A DNA stretch of 64,000 nt, from positions 2,232,001 to 2,296,000 of the forward strand of contig NC_083396.1 in NCBI RefSeq assembly GCF_030864355.1, in the 5' to 3' direction. Source of the DNA: Cutaneotrichosporon cavernicola (taxonomy: Eukaryota; Basidiomycota; Tremellomycetes; Trichosporonales; Trichosporonaceae). Of this stretch, positions 24,238 through 34,500 are shown one piece after another (the stretch's first letter is position 1; every line of letters begins with the position of its first letter). Under the pieces are notes generated by a model. It did not search any database and was not told the DNA's origin. It was given only the letters and a program-made list of their open reading frames with translations. A program made the translations under genes and the position numbers.

Positions 24238-24671
24238 GCCGTTAGAGCAGCTAGTATGAGGAAGCATGTGGCGAGTGGTGTCATGCAATAGATCGTAAAG
24301 CTGTGGGCCGCAGTTGGAACTGGGAGCCCTGGGGGAGAGGTTGGGCACATGGCTGTGGCGTTGTCCAGGGCCACACCGCTCAACTTGTGCAGTTCAGCTG
24401 TGTACCGCCGAGGTTGACTGGTAGTAGGATGTAGGGCCGTCGACAAGGAATCCTGGGAAGAAGCGTAGGAATACTGGTGATGATGATGAGCTGCACAGCA
24501 TCGCTGAAACCTCTTCCCTCAACCAAAGTTGGCTGAAATCAGCAGGTACACCAGGTACAAGCGCGAAACACGGGGGCATGCCACTCCCAATATTGGCTTT
24601 GGCTTGGATGCTCATATCTCTAACTCATTCTCTTCATCACCGTCGACAACGCCCAGACCTCACGCTCTCTA

Positions 24672-24702
<31 letters not shown>

Positions 24703-24978
24703 CTCTCTCCCTCTCTCTCTCCCTCTCTCTACCTATACTCTCTCCGGACACACGCTCAGTTTTCACCAGCACCTTCTCATTTTCGTCGATCCTTTGATCG
24801 TTGCAACAAGCCAAGAGTACATTCCCGCAGGCCGCCGATCGCATCGCACACCGCATCGCAGCTTCTCACTGCGCACCATCCAAGATTTCAATGACACTCG
24901 CCTTATAAGATCAACTGCTTGCCTTGATAATACCCAAACTCGTCAGAGCTACCCCGCACCACCTAATTCATCACAACA
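24238..24978. other. Intergenic region with CT microsatellite
   Basis: This is 741 bases of 3' flank of VPS55 and 5' leader of the protease gene. A CT-rich microsatellite (CTCTCTAT variants) fills about 24664-24745. No supported gene was found. Confidence 0.5.
24664..24745 (+). repeat. Imperfect (CT)n/(TCTCTA)n microsatellite
   Basis: About 80 bases are almost pure pyrimidine with the dinucleotide CT interrupted by single A. The tract lies 230-310 bp upstream of the aspartic protease start codon. Such tracts are frequent in leaders of highly expressed fungal genes. Confidence 0.8.
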
Positions 24979-27156
24979 ATGTACCTGTCGCCACTCGCGC
25001 TCGCCGCCCTCACATTGGTCCTAGCCTACGAGGGTCTCCAGCTCGACATCGATCCCCGCGCTCTTCCCGTCCGCGATCACCACCGGGTGCCCGGATATCG
25101 CGCCTGTCCAGGCTCCAAGCACGGGAAGCGCGGCGCACCGCCAGACCTCGTTGTCGGCGGGCTCTCAGTTGAGGTGCATGGGCAGGAGCAGCCCAAGCTC
25201 GAGCGCCGGGCCGCCAACGGCTCGATCATTGCCTTAGGCTCAGCTGCCAAGTGAGTCGCAACCGTGCCGCAGCGCGCCGAGAGAGTCTCAGCAAGCACTA
25301 ACCGCAGCACGTACGTCATCCCCATCGGCCTCGGCACGCCCGGCATCGCCTACCCCCTCCAGCTCGACACGGGTAGCTCCGACCTGCTCATCGCGTCGTC
25401 AGGCTGCGGTGACAACTGTCCAGAAAGCTCCGACTGGAATCCTTACTATGGCCTCGAGTACTATTCATCCTCATTTTCGGCAGTCGGCAACAACGACACG
25501 CTGTGGAGCAGCTCGTTTAGCGACGGCTCGGTCGCGAGCGGCTTCGTTGCTCGCGAGCGTGTAGGAATCAGCACCGTGTCCATCGACGGCCAGGTGTTTG
25601 GCCTCATGAACGCGACTAACCTCACGCTGTCCGACCAGAAAATATCTGGCATCCTCGGCCTCGGCTTCCCCCGCCTCTCGATGATTTCCCGGATCCTCCT
25701 GAATCAGGATGCGGCCAGGCGGGCTGCGGCCCAGTCGCAGTTGTCCACACCTGCTGCGGCGAGTGGTGCGCCTGCGACTGTCGGTTTATCTGAGGCCGGT
25801 GCGCCCTCCTCACCGACTGCGGACGCAGCGACGATCAACGAGACCCTGTCATCTGCTCCTCAGCGACGCCAGGCAGGGAGCGCCACACTATCGAGCATGA
25901 ATATGAGCGCCAGCACTAGCGTTGCGCCTGCCGCGGCACGTTCCTCGTCGGCCTATCTCCCGCCTGTCCTCGAGTCCCTCGTCACGAAGGCTCTCGTCCC
26001 CTTCCCCGCCTTCGGTCTTGCCCTATCGCCTCCACCAAACGCCGCATTTCCGCCGCCTGACACGACATCCAAGGGCGCGGTTAGCCGATACGCTCTCAAA
26101 GTCGGCTCACTCACCCTCGGCGGTGTCTCTGAGCACTACGTTTCGTCCAACGCGACGTCGGGCCGGACAGTTAACGACATTGAGTGGCACCCCGTGATTC
26201 CGTTTGCACCACTGAACACCACTGCGTCAGGATTGCCATCGGTACCTCCAATGCCTGCTCCGACGGGCGGGACGGGCGGAGCGGGCGTGCCCCTTTCTGC
26301 CACCGAGCTGGACGGCGAGGGATACCTCTATTGGGCACTGCAGATGACGAGCGTTGCAGTCAACGGCACGGCCATGCCCGTCAACTCGACTTACCGCGCA
26401 CTCGGGATTCCGTCAATCGCAGCGATTGACGCGGGATCCAATGGTCTCTACGGACCGGAACAAGACGTCGTCCAGATCTTCCGGAGCATTAAGGACGCGC
26501 GGCAGGTCGCGACGGGCCAGTGGGCCGTCCCATGCAACACGCAGGCGACGCTCGGCTTCTCCTTCGGAGGAAAGTATATCAACCTCCAGCCCAGCGACTG
26601 GATGTACGCGGCTGTTGCCGGCTCGTCCTTCTGTCTCGCGTGGCCGGTCGCTGTACCGCAGACGGGCGACGGCGTCGACTGGACGCTTGGTGCGCCCTTT
26701 CTCCGCAGCACATACACTGTGTTCAGCTACGGCATCAACGGTGGCCAAGCGCCACAGATCGGCTTCTTACCACTACACGACACGACACCAGCTCCAGCCG
26801 GCAGCGGTGCGCCTGTCCCGGTGATTCCTGCAGCCATGACACAGACGGTGGCCACGATCCTTCCAAACCAACTCATCACGGGACCCAACTACCCCGTACC
26901 AACATACGTCTTCAACACGCCTGGCCCGCAGTCGGGCTCACCGCAGTCGATGGGCCTCGCTCCACCAAGCGCGTACTCGTTATCCGTACCGCCAGTCATC
27001 ACCCTCCCAAGCCCGAGGCCAAGTTCCAACGCTACCCAGAGCGTCCCGGACGTGCCTGGGTGGCCGGCCGACTCGGCCGAGCACGCCACGAGTGCCGCGG
27101 GGAGAGCGGGCGTCAGCGTTGCGCTGCTGCTCGCGGCGTTACTTGCTGCTCTGTAA
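24979..27156 (+). CDS. GPI-anchored aspartic protease (pepsin family A1)
   Basis: Two exons (24979-25250 and 25308-27156), 706 residues. A signal peptide (LSPLALAALTLVLA) and a pro-region precede the mature enzyme. The first catalytic motif is LQLDTGSSDLLIASSGCGDN. The pepsin flap region has SFSDGSVASGFVARERV, and KISGILGLGFPRLS follows. The second catalytic motif reads AAIDAGSNGLYGPEQDV, with alanine where D-S/T-G is usual. CNTQATLGFSFGG and WTLGAPFLRSTYTVF are typical late blocks. An Ala/Ser/Pro-rich insert of about 100 residues splits the first lobe. The C-terminus is Pro/Ser-rich and ends in a hydrophobic run (VSVALLLAALLAAL) after small residues, a GPI-attachment pattern like the yapsins. 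A cell-surface protease is inferred; specificity is unknown. Confidence 0.88.
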
Positions 27157-27636
27157 GACTAAGTGTATCATTGACGTGGAGGGCATCGTATGCTAAGGAC
27201 TTAGCCCATACTAATTATGCATTAGTCATAGTAGGCGAGATGGCGTGTCCTCGTGGTGCACTGTCAGAGCGGCCCCAGGAAAGGGCATGCCAACATGCTC
27301 TGTCCTCGATTTACAACGAAAAACTCACGCCGTTGCTGAACCGTTCGTTCAACCAATACAGATGCCGCCAGCTGCGGATTTGGCACTGCATGACCTTCCC
27401 AAACCCCTGGCTTGGGTTATTGTCGGTTGAAGGCTGCCGCGATCACCTCGCTGCTTGTACCAACTTCACTCTCCGTTAAAGCCGGGAACGGGAACTTGAT
27501 GCAGTTCGAGGCGAGACGTCATGTTGGTACATACTCAGCTACTGGCTTGCAGGGTAGCCTGTAGGGTCACTCGTTCGCACCTCACACAGTCCCTGGCCGA
27601 AAAAAGCAACCACAAGATAACTCCTGCAGTCTCTTA
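27157..27636. other. Intergenic, 3' flank of protease and of tRNA
   Basis: About 480 bases lie between the protease stop and the 3' end of the minus-strand tRNA. The only supported element is the A-run at 27600-27605 that serves as the Pol III terminator. Short ORFs here lack coding character. Confidence 0.5.
27600..27605 (-). terminator. Pol III terminator (T6) of tRNA-Gly
   Basis: Six T residues on the minus strand lie 31 nt beyond the tRNA 3' end, the expected kind of RNA polymerase III stop signal. Confidence 0.7.
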
Positions 27637-27707
27637 TACACTAGGAGGGAGACGAACCCCCGCCGAACGCATGGCAAGCGTCCATGATACCGTTTCACCA
27701 CTAGTGT
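27637..27707 (-). tRNA. tRNA-Gly (anticodon GCC)
   Basis: On the minus strand the 71 nt fold into a full cloverleaf. The acceptor stem is ACACTAG paired with CTAGTGT (7 bp) with discriminator A. The D-arm is GTGGTGAAACGGTATCAT. The anticodon stem is GACGC/GCGTT around the loop TTGCCAT, giving anticodon GCC. The T-arm is GGGGG/CCCTC (one G-T pair) with loop TTCGTCT. There is no intron. The internal A and B boxes are intact (GGTTCGTCTCC for the B box). A T6 terminator lies downstream. This was found by eye from the pairing; a covariance-model scan would settle it. Confidence 0.93.
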
Positions 27708-28324
27708 TGGTTGGTTATGTTGGAAACTGAATCTACAGATGTCAGGTAACCTCCACCCTCATATTAGTTTTGCCTCTGTCACCTCCGCTTCTAGACGCTC
27801 CGTCCTCATCGCACAGGCCTCCGCACCTAGACCTATAAGTACCTTGCCCGTTACACCGTTCTATGCATCTACACTTCATCTATGCATCTACACTTCACTC
27901 CTCAACAGCAGGGCCGCAGCTTAAAGCTGCCTGCAGCACGTCGAGGACCTCTAGAACCGAGCTAGAGGCTGCAAGTTCCAACAGATTAATGCTTGTAAGG
28001 ATGATAGAAGAGGGGAAGAACGTCTGAGAATGGGTATGGATCTGCCTTGTGGGAGGTAGCATTGTGATCGTCGATGTCAGATTGCTCGCGGCCATCAGTA
28101 CAGAGCCCAGGCGGGCGTTCTGCCATATGCTCGGTACTGGACGTGGCTCGAGTGCTGACGGCCTACATGTACACGACACGCCGTCGCTGCTCAACTCTGA
28201 TGCAGTGCTTCATGCCCTTGGCATTCCCCTACAACCTAAAGAAACTACTACTGGATGACTGCTCGGGCTTACTTGGCCTGCCCACTCACATCGGACTGCG
28301 TTTTACTTACGCTCGCTCGCTCGC
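27708..28324. other. Intergenic, upstream of tRNA and 3' of thiolase
   Basis: These 617 bases show no supported gene. A direct repeat of TCTATGCATCTACACTTCA occurs near 27861-27900, and GCTCGCTCGCTCGCTTAC lies near the thiolase stop. Confidence 0.4.
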
Positions 28325-29847
28325 TTACAGGCGCGCCTGGTCGGCGACCTTGACAGGAACATAGTCCGAGTGCTGCCTGGCGCGAACCTTGTTGAGGTCG
28401 GCCTTGGTGATGCCGCGGACCTCGTTGGCGACATTGTAGCCGTAGCGTTGGGCCGAAGTCGAGCCCTTCTTCCAGAACTCGGGCTTGCGGAGGATGGAGA
28501 CAACGCAAGCGCCACCGAGACCGAGGTTGTGCTGGAGCGCATTGCGAACATTGGGAACCTGGAGGTCGCCAGCCTCACCACGCACCTGGAGGGTGAGGTA
28601 GAAGATCATGCCCAAGCCAGTAGCGCCGAGGGGGTGTCCCTTGGACTCGAGGCCGCCAGAGGGGTTGACGACCCACTTGCCGCCGTAAGTGTTGTCTCCG
28701 CGGTCGACAATGTGGTGCGCCTCTCCGGGCTTGCTGAGACCCAGAGCGTCATAAGTAAGAAGCTCGTTGGGCGCAAAGCAGTCGTGAAGCTCAATGACCT
28801 GGACGTCGTTGGGTCCAATACCGGCCATGGCGTACGCCTTCTTGGAGGCACGGCGGGCCATGTCGGCTCCAGTGAGCTCGATACGGCTCTTGGCGTCGTA
28901 GAGAAGAGGAGCATCGGTGGTCAACGCCCATCCGGCGACTTCGACGGCGCGGTCCTCCAGTCCGTTCGCCTTGACAAAGGCCTCGGAGGCAACAACGGCA
29001 GCAGCACCACCATCCGAAGTGGGCGAGCACATAGGGAGGGTGAGCTCGCGAGTAATCTTGCGGGCGTTGCCAACTTCCTGCCAAGTAGGAGTGAACCGGA
29101 ACTGGGAGTACGGGTTCTTGGCGCTGTGGAGGTGGTTCTTGGCGGCGATCTTGTAAAAGTGCTCCTGCTTTGCACCGTACCTTTCGCAGTACTCGAGGCC
29201 ACCAGCTCCAAAGATACGGCCGGCACCGGGACCAGTCTCCTTGGTGGAGTAGTTCTTCGAGTTCTCAATCTCGACGAGCTGGCGGTGCGTGCCCTCCATT
29301 GGCGGCAGGCGGTCCTTGTACGCGCTACCGAGTGATCCAGGGGCCATGCGCTCAAACCCGACAGCCAAAGCACACTCGGCCTGGCCGGCGGCGACGGCAT
29401 TCACGGCCATAACAAAGGCCGAGGAACCGGTCGAACAGTTGTTGTTGACGTTGACGATTGGAATACCAGTCATACCGAGCTGGTAGAGGACGCGCTGGCC
29501 ACATGTAGAGTCGCCGTAAACGTATCCGGCAGCCGCGGTCTCGACCTTGTCGTAGGTCACGCCCGCGTCGATGAGAGCCTTGACGGCAGCCTCGACACCG
29601 AGTTCGTCGTACTCGCGCTGGCCGCGGGGCTTGTCAAACTTGGTCGAGCCGACGCCGATAACTATTGTCAGAACTGGAGCAGCAGGTTGGAAGGCGTGGG
29701 AGTGGAGAGTGGTGGGGGAGGGGGGGATTGTAGGCAATGTGTCATGGAAGTGTGCCAAACCGGCTTCCAAGAGCGGCTCATGCCAGCCCATTCTCCTCGT
29801 GCTCCAACTGCCCATCGACAACCTCACTCACCATAAACCTTGCCCAT
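28325..29847 (-). CDS. Peroxisomal SCPx-type 3-oxoacyl-CoA thiolase
   Basis: Two exons: 29832-29847 (16 nt, MGKVY plus one base) and 28325-29661, with an intron of 170 nt. The product is 450 residues. It belongs to the sterol-carrier-protein-x thiolase branch, which cleaves 3-oxoacyl-CoA with CoA in peroxisomal beta-oxidation. Marks are VIGVGSTKFDKPRGQREY, the nucleophile cysteine in VNVNNNCSTGSSAF, VELHDCFAPNE-type histidine region, KWVVNPSGGLESKGHPLGA-TG and the closing GLGGACVVSILRKP. The protein ends D-Q-A-R-L, and A-R-L fits the PTS1 peroxisome signal. The SCP2 lipid-binding domain of animal SCPx is absent; this is a thiolase-only form. The long ORF running upstream of 29661 is intron and should not be read as the N-terminus. 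Confidence 0.92.
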
Positions 29848-30315
29848 TGTTGCTATTGTTTCGATCTGGAGATGAATGAGAAACAAGACGGTCAGTTGTG
29901 TTGCTTACATATACTTGCGGGGTGCCTTTGTTGGGTGGGTGATTGGGAGGGGAGGGAGCTTTACCGAATTCCGGTCAGCAACCGGTACCCGGGGTGGGTG
30001 GCCCGGCAACCAACACGCTCAACCGAGCCCGGGCGGACATGACCGATCTGTGCCAGAGTTTGTCTGCAGGGATTCCTATTGAGCGTTTCAGTGTCGTGCA
30101 TATGTTGAGGGATGCATGACGCACGCCCAACTCCCAAACTACAAAGACTGAAGACGACCACCACGACCAGGCCCATGTATCGGCTGCAGCTTCGCTGATC
30201 GGTGTTCAGTCGGTATGTCCTCGGTTATCTCCCGATCTCCCGATAACCACAAGACGCCTCTACTCTCATACTTACGCTTCCACTAGGGCATTCTACTTCC
30301 TACTGCATGCTACCG
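29848..30315. other. Intergenic, thiolase promoter side
   Basis: This 468-bp interval is between two minus-strand genes. It holds a CCGGTACCCGGGGTGGGTGGCCCGG GC-rich block near 29980-30005. No gene is supported. Confidence 0.4.
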
Positions 30316-31415
30316 TTACTCGATGCATTCGACCACGGCCGAGAAACGTCCCACGAATACCCGCCGTGCTGGAGGTACGGAAACGCGTACCCATCCCTCC
30401 ATCGCGCGCGTGTGGCCCTGCCCAAGCTGGCCAAAGTCGTCTGCTGTCAGCTCATCAAGTCCACATTCAATTGAATGAATGGCAACGGAACTCACTGTTG
30501 CCGCGCGCCCATACCCCGCCGGAAGAGATGACCAGCTCAAAGTCCGGTCCGAGGGCGAGGTCGGTGATGCCCTCGTCGTCGTCGTCGTCGTCGTCATCCT
30601 CGACGAGGTTGATGTCGGCTTCATCTTTTGGGCGCGATTCGGCTCCTGTCCTGTCTTCCTCTTCTCCCGTCTGACTTTCCTCGTCTTCGGCCCCCTGCTC
30701 CTCGCCCTCTTCCTCCTCCTCTTCCTCCTCCTCCTCCTCCTCCTCACCCCTCCCAAACCTAACCCTTCTCACCCCCGCATCAAGAACAAACCCCTCCCCC
30801 GCCGCCGTAACCGCTCCCAACCGATTCCCTCTACCTCCCACCAACCTACATACACCCAACCCACTCAACTCCTCAACAACTTCCAACCTCGGCACGCCCG
30901 GATCGCGCCAATCCCACACAGCCTCAATCACCTCGCCGGCACTCAACACGGCCGCCCGGCTCTCGGTCGCCACCACCTTAAGTGGGGGCCGAAGGAGAGG
31001 ATGGTCGAGCTTAACACCGGATGCGGAGTGGGATGAGAGGCAGGGAACAGCGTAAAGTTCGCCGTCTGTGTTAGTTTACTTAGAGAGGGGACGTACCACG
31101 CACACCCAGGGCTGGACCGGCGTCGGTAACCGCTAGGGCATCCCACTCTGTGTGGATGGAGGTTGAAGGGGAAGGGAGGATAACCAGTTTTCCGCCCTCG
31201 AGGAGGGCTAGCGGCTTGTCGGTCCCTACTACCTCTGCTTTGGTCGAAGAGAGCAGCGTGTCAGGCAGCTCTAGGAGGCCCTCGTCCGTTTGCAGAATCG
31301 CATGTGTCCAGCTGTGGAAAGCTACGCGGGCGTCATTGTTCCCAGACTCGGGATAAATCCGCGTCGGTGCGCGAATATGACCTTCAGGCGTGGCACCGAA
31401 CGCGTAGATTGGCAT
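30316..31415 (-). CDS. RCC1-repeat protein, Ats1/Kti13-like
   Basis: Three exons: 31097-31415, 30496-31065 and 30316-30440, 337 residues. The first blade starts MPIYAFGATPEGHIR. The last exon has the RCC1 hallmark WARGNNDFGQLGQGHTRAME followed by a closing strand VFVGRFSAVVECIE. Size and single-domain layout fit Ats1/Kti13 of yeast, which with Kti11 serves Elongator tRNA modification and diphthamide synthesis. That role is inferred only from the layout. An acidic insert of over 60 residues, with a run of about 13 Glu and a run of 8 Asp, interrupts the propeller between blades. The start at 31415 is the first true ATG. The gap to the next minus gene is only 180 bp. Confidence 0.7.
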
Positions 31416-31595
31416 GGACAATGGTGAGTAAGAGGATGACAGTGCTGTTGTGAACCATCCATGGCTGTGTCACGTGACTTGTCCAACCCAGCCCGACCCT
31501 TCTCCCCTCCCCTCCTGCAAATCTCAGCCCTACTCAGAATGAATGCACTGCACAACACGAGACCTCTCAAAAAACTTTATCTGCGTCTAATACTT

Positions 31596-34500
31596 CTACT
31601 TCTTTCCCTTGCGCTTCCCTCGCCCAGTCCTGTTGTAGTCAAAAGGCAATGGCTCCTCGCCGGCATAGAACATCGCGTTAACGGTGATCGTCGTACGCTT
31701 CAGTTTCTCCGTTGGCCGGTTCACCGCGTTGCCATGCTCGTCAAGCTCGTACCGCGCCTTGGGTGTCACACAGCTCTTTGATGGCGGCGACCGGTGGGTC
31801 GGTTGCACGTCCCGCAGCCCACCGCGGATGACCAGGAGCCCCTCGTCCCACCGCACACGCTTGCTGTTCCGCTTGCTGTCGCTGGTGCTGCTTGTCGAGC
31901 CGTTCTTGATCTTGGCACGCTTGGCAGGGCGAGCTGGGGTCATGTATTCCTCGACGTCCCCGGGTGCTCGACGCCCGAGCACAGCACGCTCAATGATTGG
32001 ACCCTCGTCGTCTGCCGCTTCTTCGTCGTCCTCAGACTCGCCCATGCTCGCACGGGCACGTCGCTTCGCACGAGCCTCCCGGCCCTCCTTCTGCTCTTCG
32101 GCATCGCGCTCTGCTATCGTCCGTATCTTCGAGGTGGGCGAAGGCGGGCGGTCTCCCTGTACATGCACGACCTTGCGGTCAATCGTGCATAGGTACACTT
32201 CATTGCGGTTGGTATTGCGGGTCGTCACGGTCCGGAGTGTACGCTCAGACATGCCGGGTACGATGGATTCGGCGGGCGCGGCTTTGGACCTCTTGGGAGA
32301 GCTCTCCTGCGCTTGCGATGGACGCGGAGTGCGAGTGCGCAAGGAGCGGCGTGCCTCTGGCGGACAGGACTCTGGCTGTTGCACCGTCTCATCCGGGGCT
32401 TCCTCAGATCGTTTAGGAGGAATGTCAGCCGGTGGTGAATTCTCGACGGGCTCCTCGGATGGGTTGGGCGGCGATCCTTCTTGCGAAGGCGCAGTGGCCC
32501 CCTTGTCCTCCAACAGTGGTGCGCTGTCGTGCTCCTTGCCGCCTTCGCGTGACAACGACACCGTGCCCGGGGCGGTCCACGCAGGAGGCACGTCGGTCGT
32601 CGGTGGAGGCGGAGATGCCATCACGCGGGCCTCTGCTTGTGCAGGCATGTCAGACACTGACTCGGCAATTAGTTCCGTCTGCCCAGGGGGCTCGTCCACA
32701 TCCATCCGCTGGTTGATCCACTTGGGTGGGGTTGGTGGTTCTTCCCCACGGATGGGAGTGCAGTTTAAGGGCTTGTCCTTCAAAGCTGCTGGCGCCGCGA
32801 CCACGCGACCACGCTGCTTCAACGGCGTTGTGGCAGGGCGCGACGGTGTACCGAGCTGCCTGTCAGAGACGATGAATACAAGAACTCTCACCTTAAATGC
32901 CCTGGATGAAGCGGGAAGCCCACCCTGCGGCGTTGCCATGGTGCGCGACGCAACAGGTGTCATGACAGATGGCCGGTACGGCTTTCCGAGGACTGGCTTG
33001 GATGGTGACAGCATCTGGCCATGTGAGTTCACCAGGGCTGGACCAAGCGCACCTCCCATTGTGTTCGACGATGAGCAGGCCGTACTAGGAGCTTGATCCC
33101 GCACGGGCCTCGAGGGCACACCCAGGGTCGGCCGAGGACTCGGAGCTGCAACCAGGGCGACGGGCACCACTGCACAAGCCGCACCAGCTTGGCTGGCCGT
33201 ATGAAGCCGCTTCAGAGTATTGGTGCCCTCGACGGGTCTCACATCAGGGCGGCTTGGAGTTATCCGGAACAGCTTTGCGGGCGGACGATCGGCAGGATTC
33301 GCAATGGTGGTGGTGGTGGCGGGTCGCTTCGTCACAGGGCGAGGGAGGCTCGAAGTGCGCGAAATGCCGGACTCGCCAGGCGCTTGCCGCTTGACGGGAA
33401 TCTTTTGTCTTGGAGCACTTAACGCAAACGGTTTGGGCTGCGTGATCTTGCTGCTCGGTTTGAGGATCGGCTTGAGGGTCCTCTCTGGAGCCTTGCCCTT
33501 GCCTTTTAGCGAAAGCTCTGGCGACTGGATCTGGGATCTGGCGAGTGACTTGTGTTGCAGCTTGGTGGATACCTCTGGTAACAGGAGGGTGGCTTTGGAG
33601 GATAACTGTGAGCTGGTTGCCAATGGGGCCTGGGCCGAAGGCAGTAGCTTCGACGTGGACTGGTTAACGCGCGACTTGCCGAGTTTGGAAGAGAAGAGGC
33701 TCTCGAGATGCTCCTTGGCAACGGCTTTCCTGGCAAGAACCTTCTGTGCCTTGGCAGCTTGTGCGGGTGACAAGGTAGGTGACTTGGTTGGTTTCTTGTT
33801 GGGCGATGTAGAGGAAGCGGGAAAGTGAGCAAAGGGAGAGAACCCGAACCCGAATGGGAAATCCAGCGTCGGTAACACCACGTCCGTGTCCAGGTCACCC
33901 TCAAGATGAGCCAGGTCGTCAATGAGCTTGGGTTCCTGGCTACGTATTGGGTTCAACCGCTTGGGCTTGGGCTTGGGCGGAGAAGCGACCGCGAAGACGG
34001 GGATCATAACCGGGGCACGTCCAACAGGGGAGTCCATGTCGGACGCGTACGAGAGATCGGGATCGACAGCCTCAATGTCGCTTGGCCCGTTCGGTTTGAG
34101 TGGAGTGAAGGCGATTAAGTCTGCCGTCGTGTCGAGGAAGGTTGGAGCCTTGGTTGCTGAGGGAGGAGCATTGGCAAGGGTGGAGAACGTGTCTAAGCTC
34201 TCAAACGGTGAAGATGCGCGTGGTGCATCTGGGCTCGAGTTGACGTCGACATCATCCGCAAGCGCGTCGTGAGATGAGATCGATTCATCGCCCGCATCAG
34301 ATGTTTCGAGATCGGGCGTTTCCCCGGCGGGGCTTGGGGCAGTATCGAATGTGATTGCTTCCAGATCCGCAGTGACAATAGTACCATCTTCCTCTTCGTT
34401 TTCCGTGAGCACTAGCGAGTCGAAAATACTTGTGCAGCGAGGAGGAGACGGTGTATTGGGCTGCAAAGGGCACGCCCGGCTAGCCGAGGCGATGGACGTG

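Noticed and set aside
23422..24348. 308-codon minus ORF across VPS55
   Set aside because: It overlaps conserved VPS55 exons and the long intron on the other strand, with no family resemblance.
28370..29335. 321-codon ORF antisense to the thiolase
   Set aside because: It mirrors the thiolase exon in a GC-rich genome; the minus strand carries all catalytic motifs.
31684..33096. 470-codon plus-strand ORF
   Set aside because: It is antisense to the long Ser/Pro-rich protein, has no motif of its own, and is typical of high-GC shadow frames.
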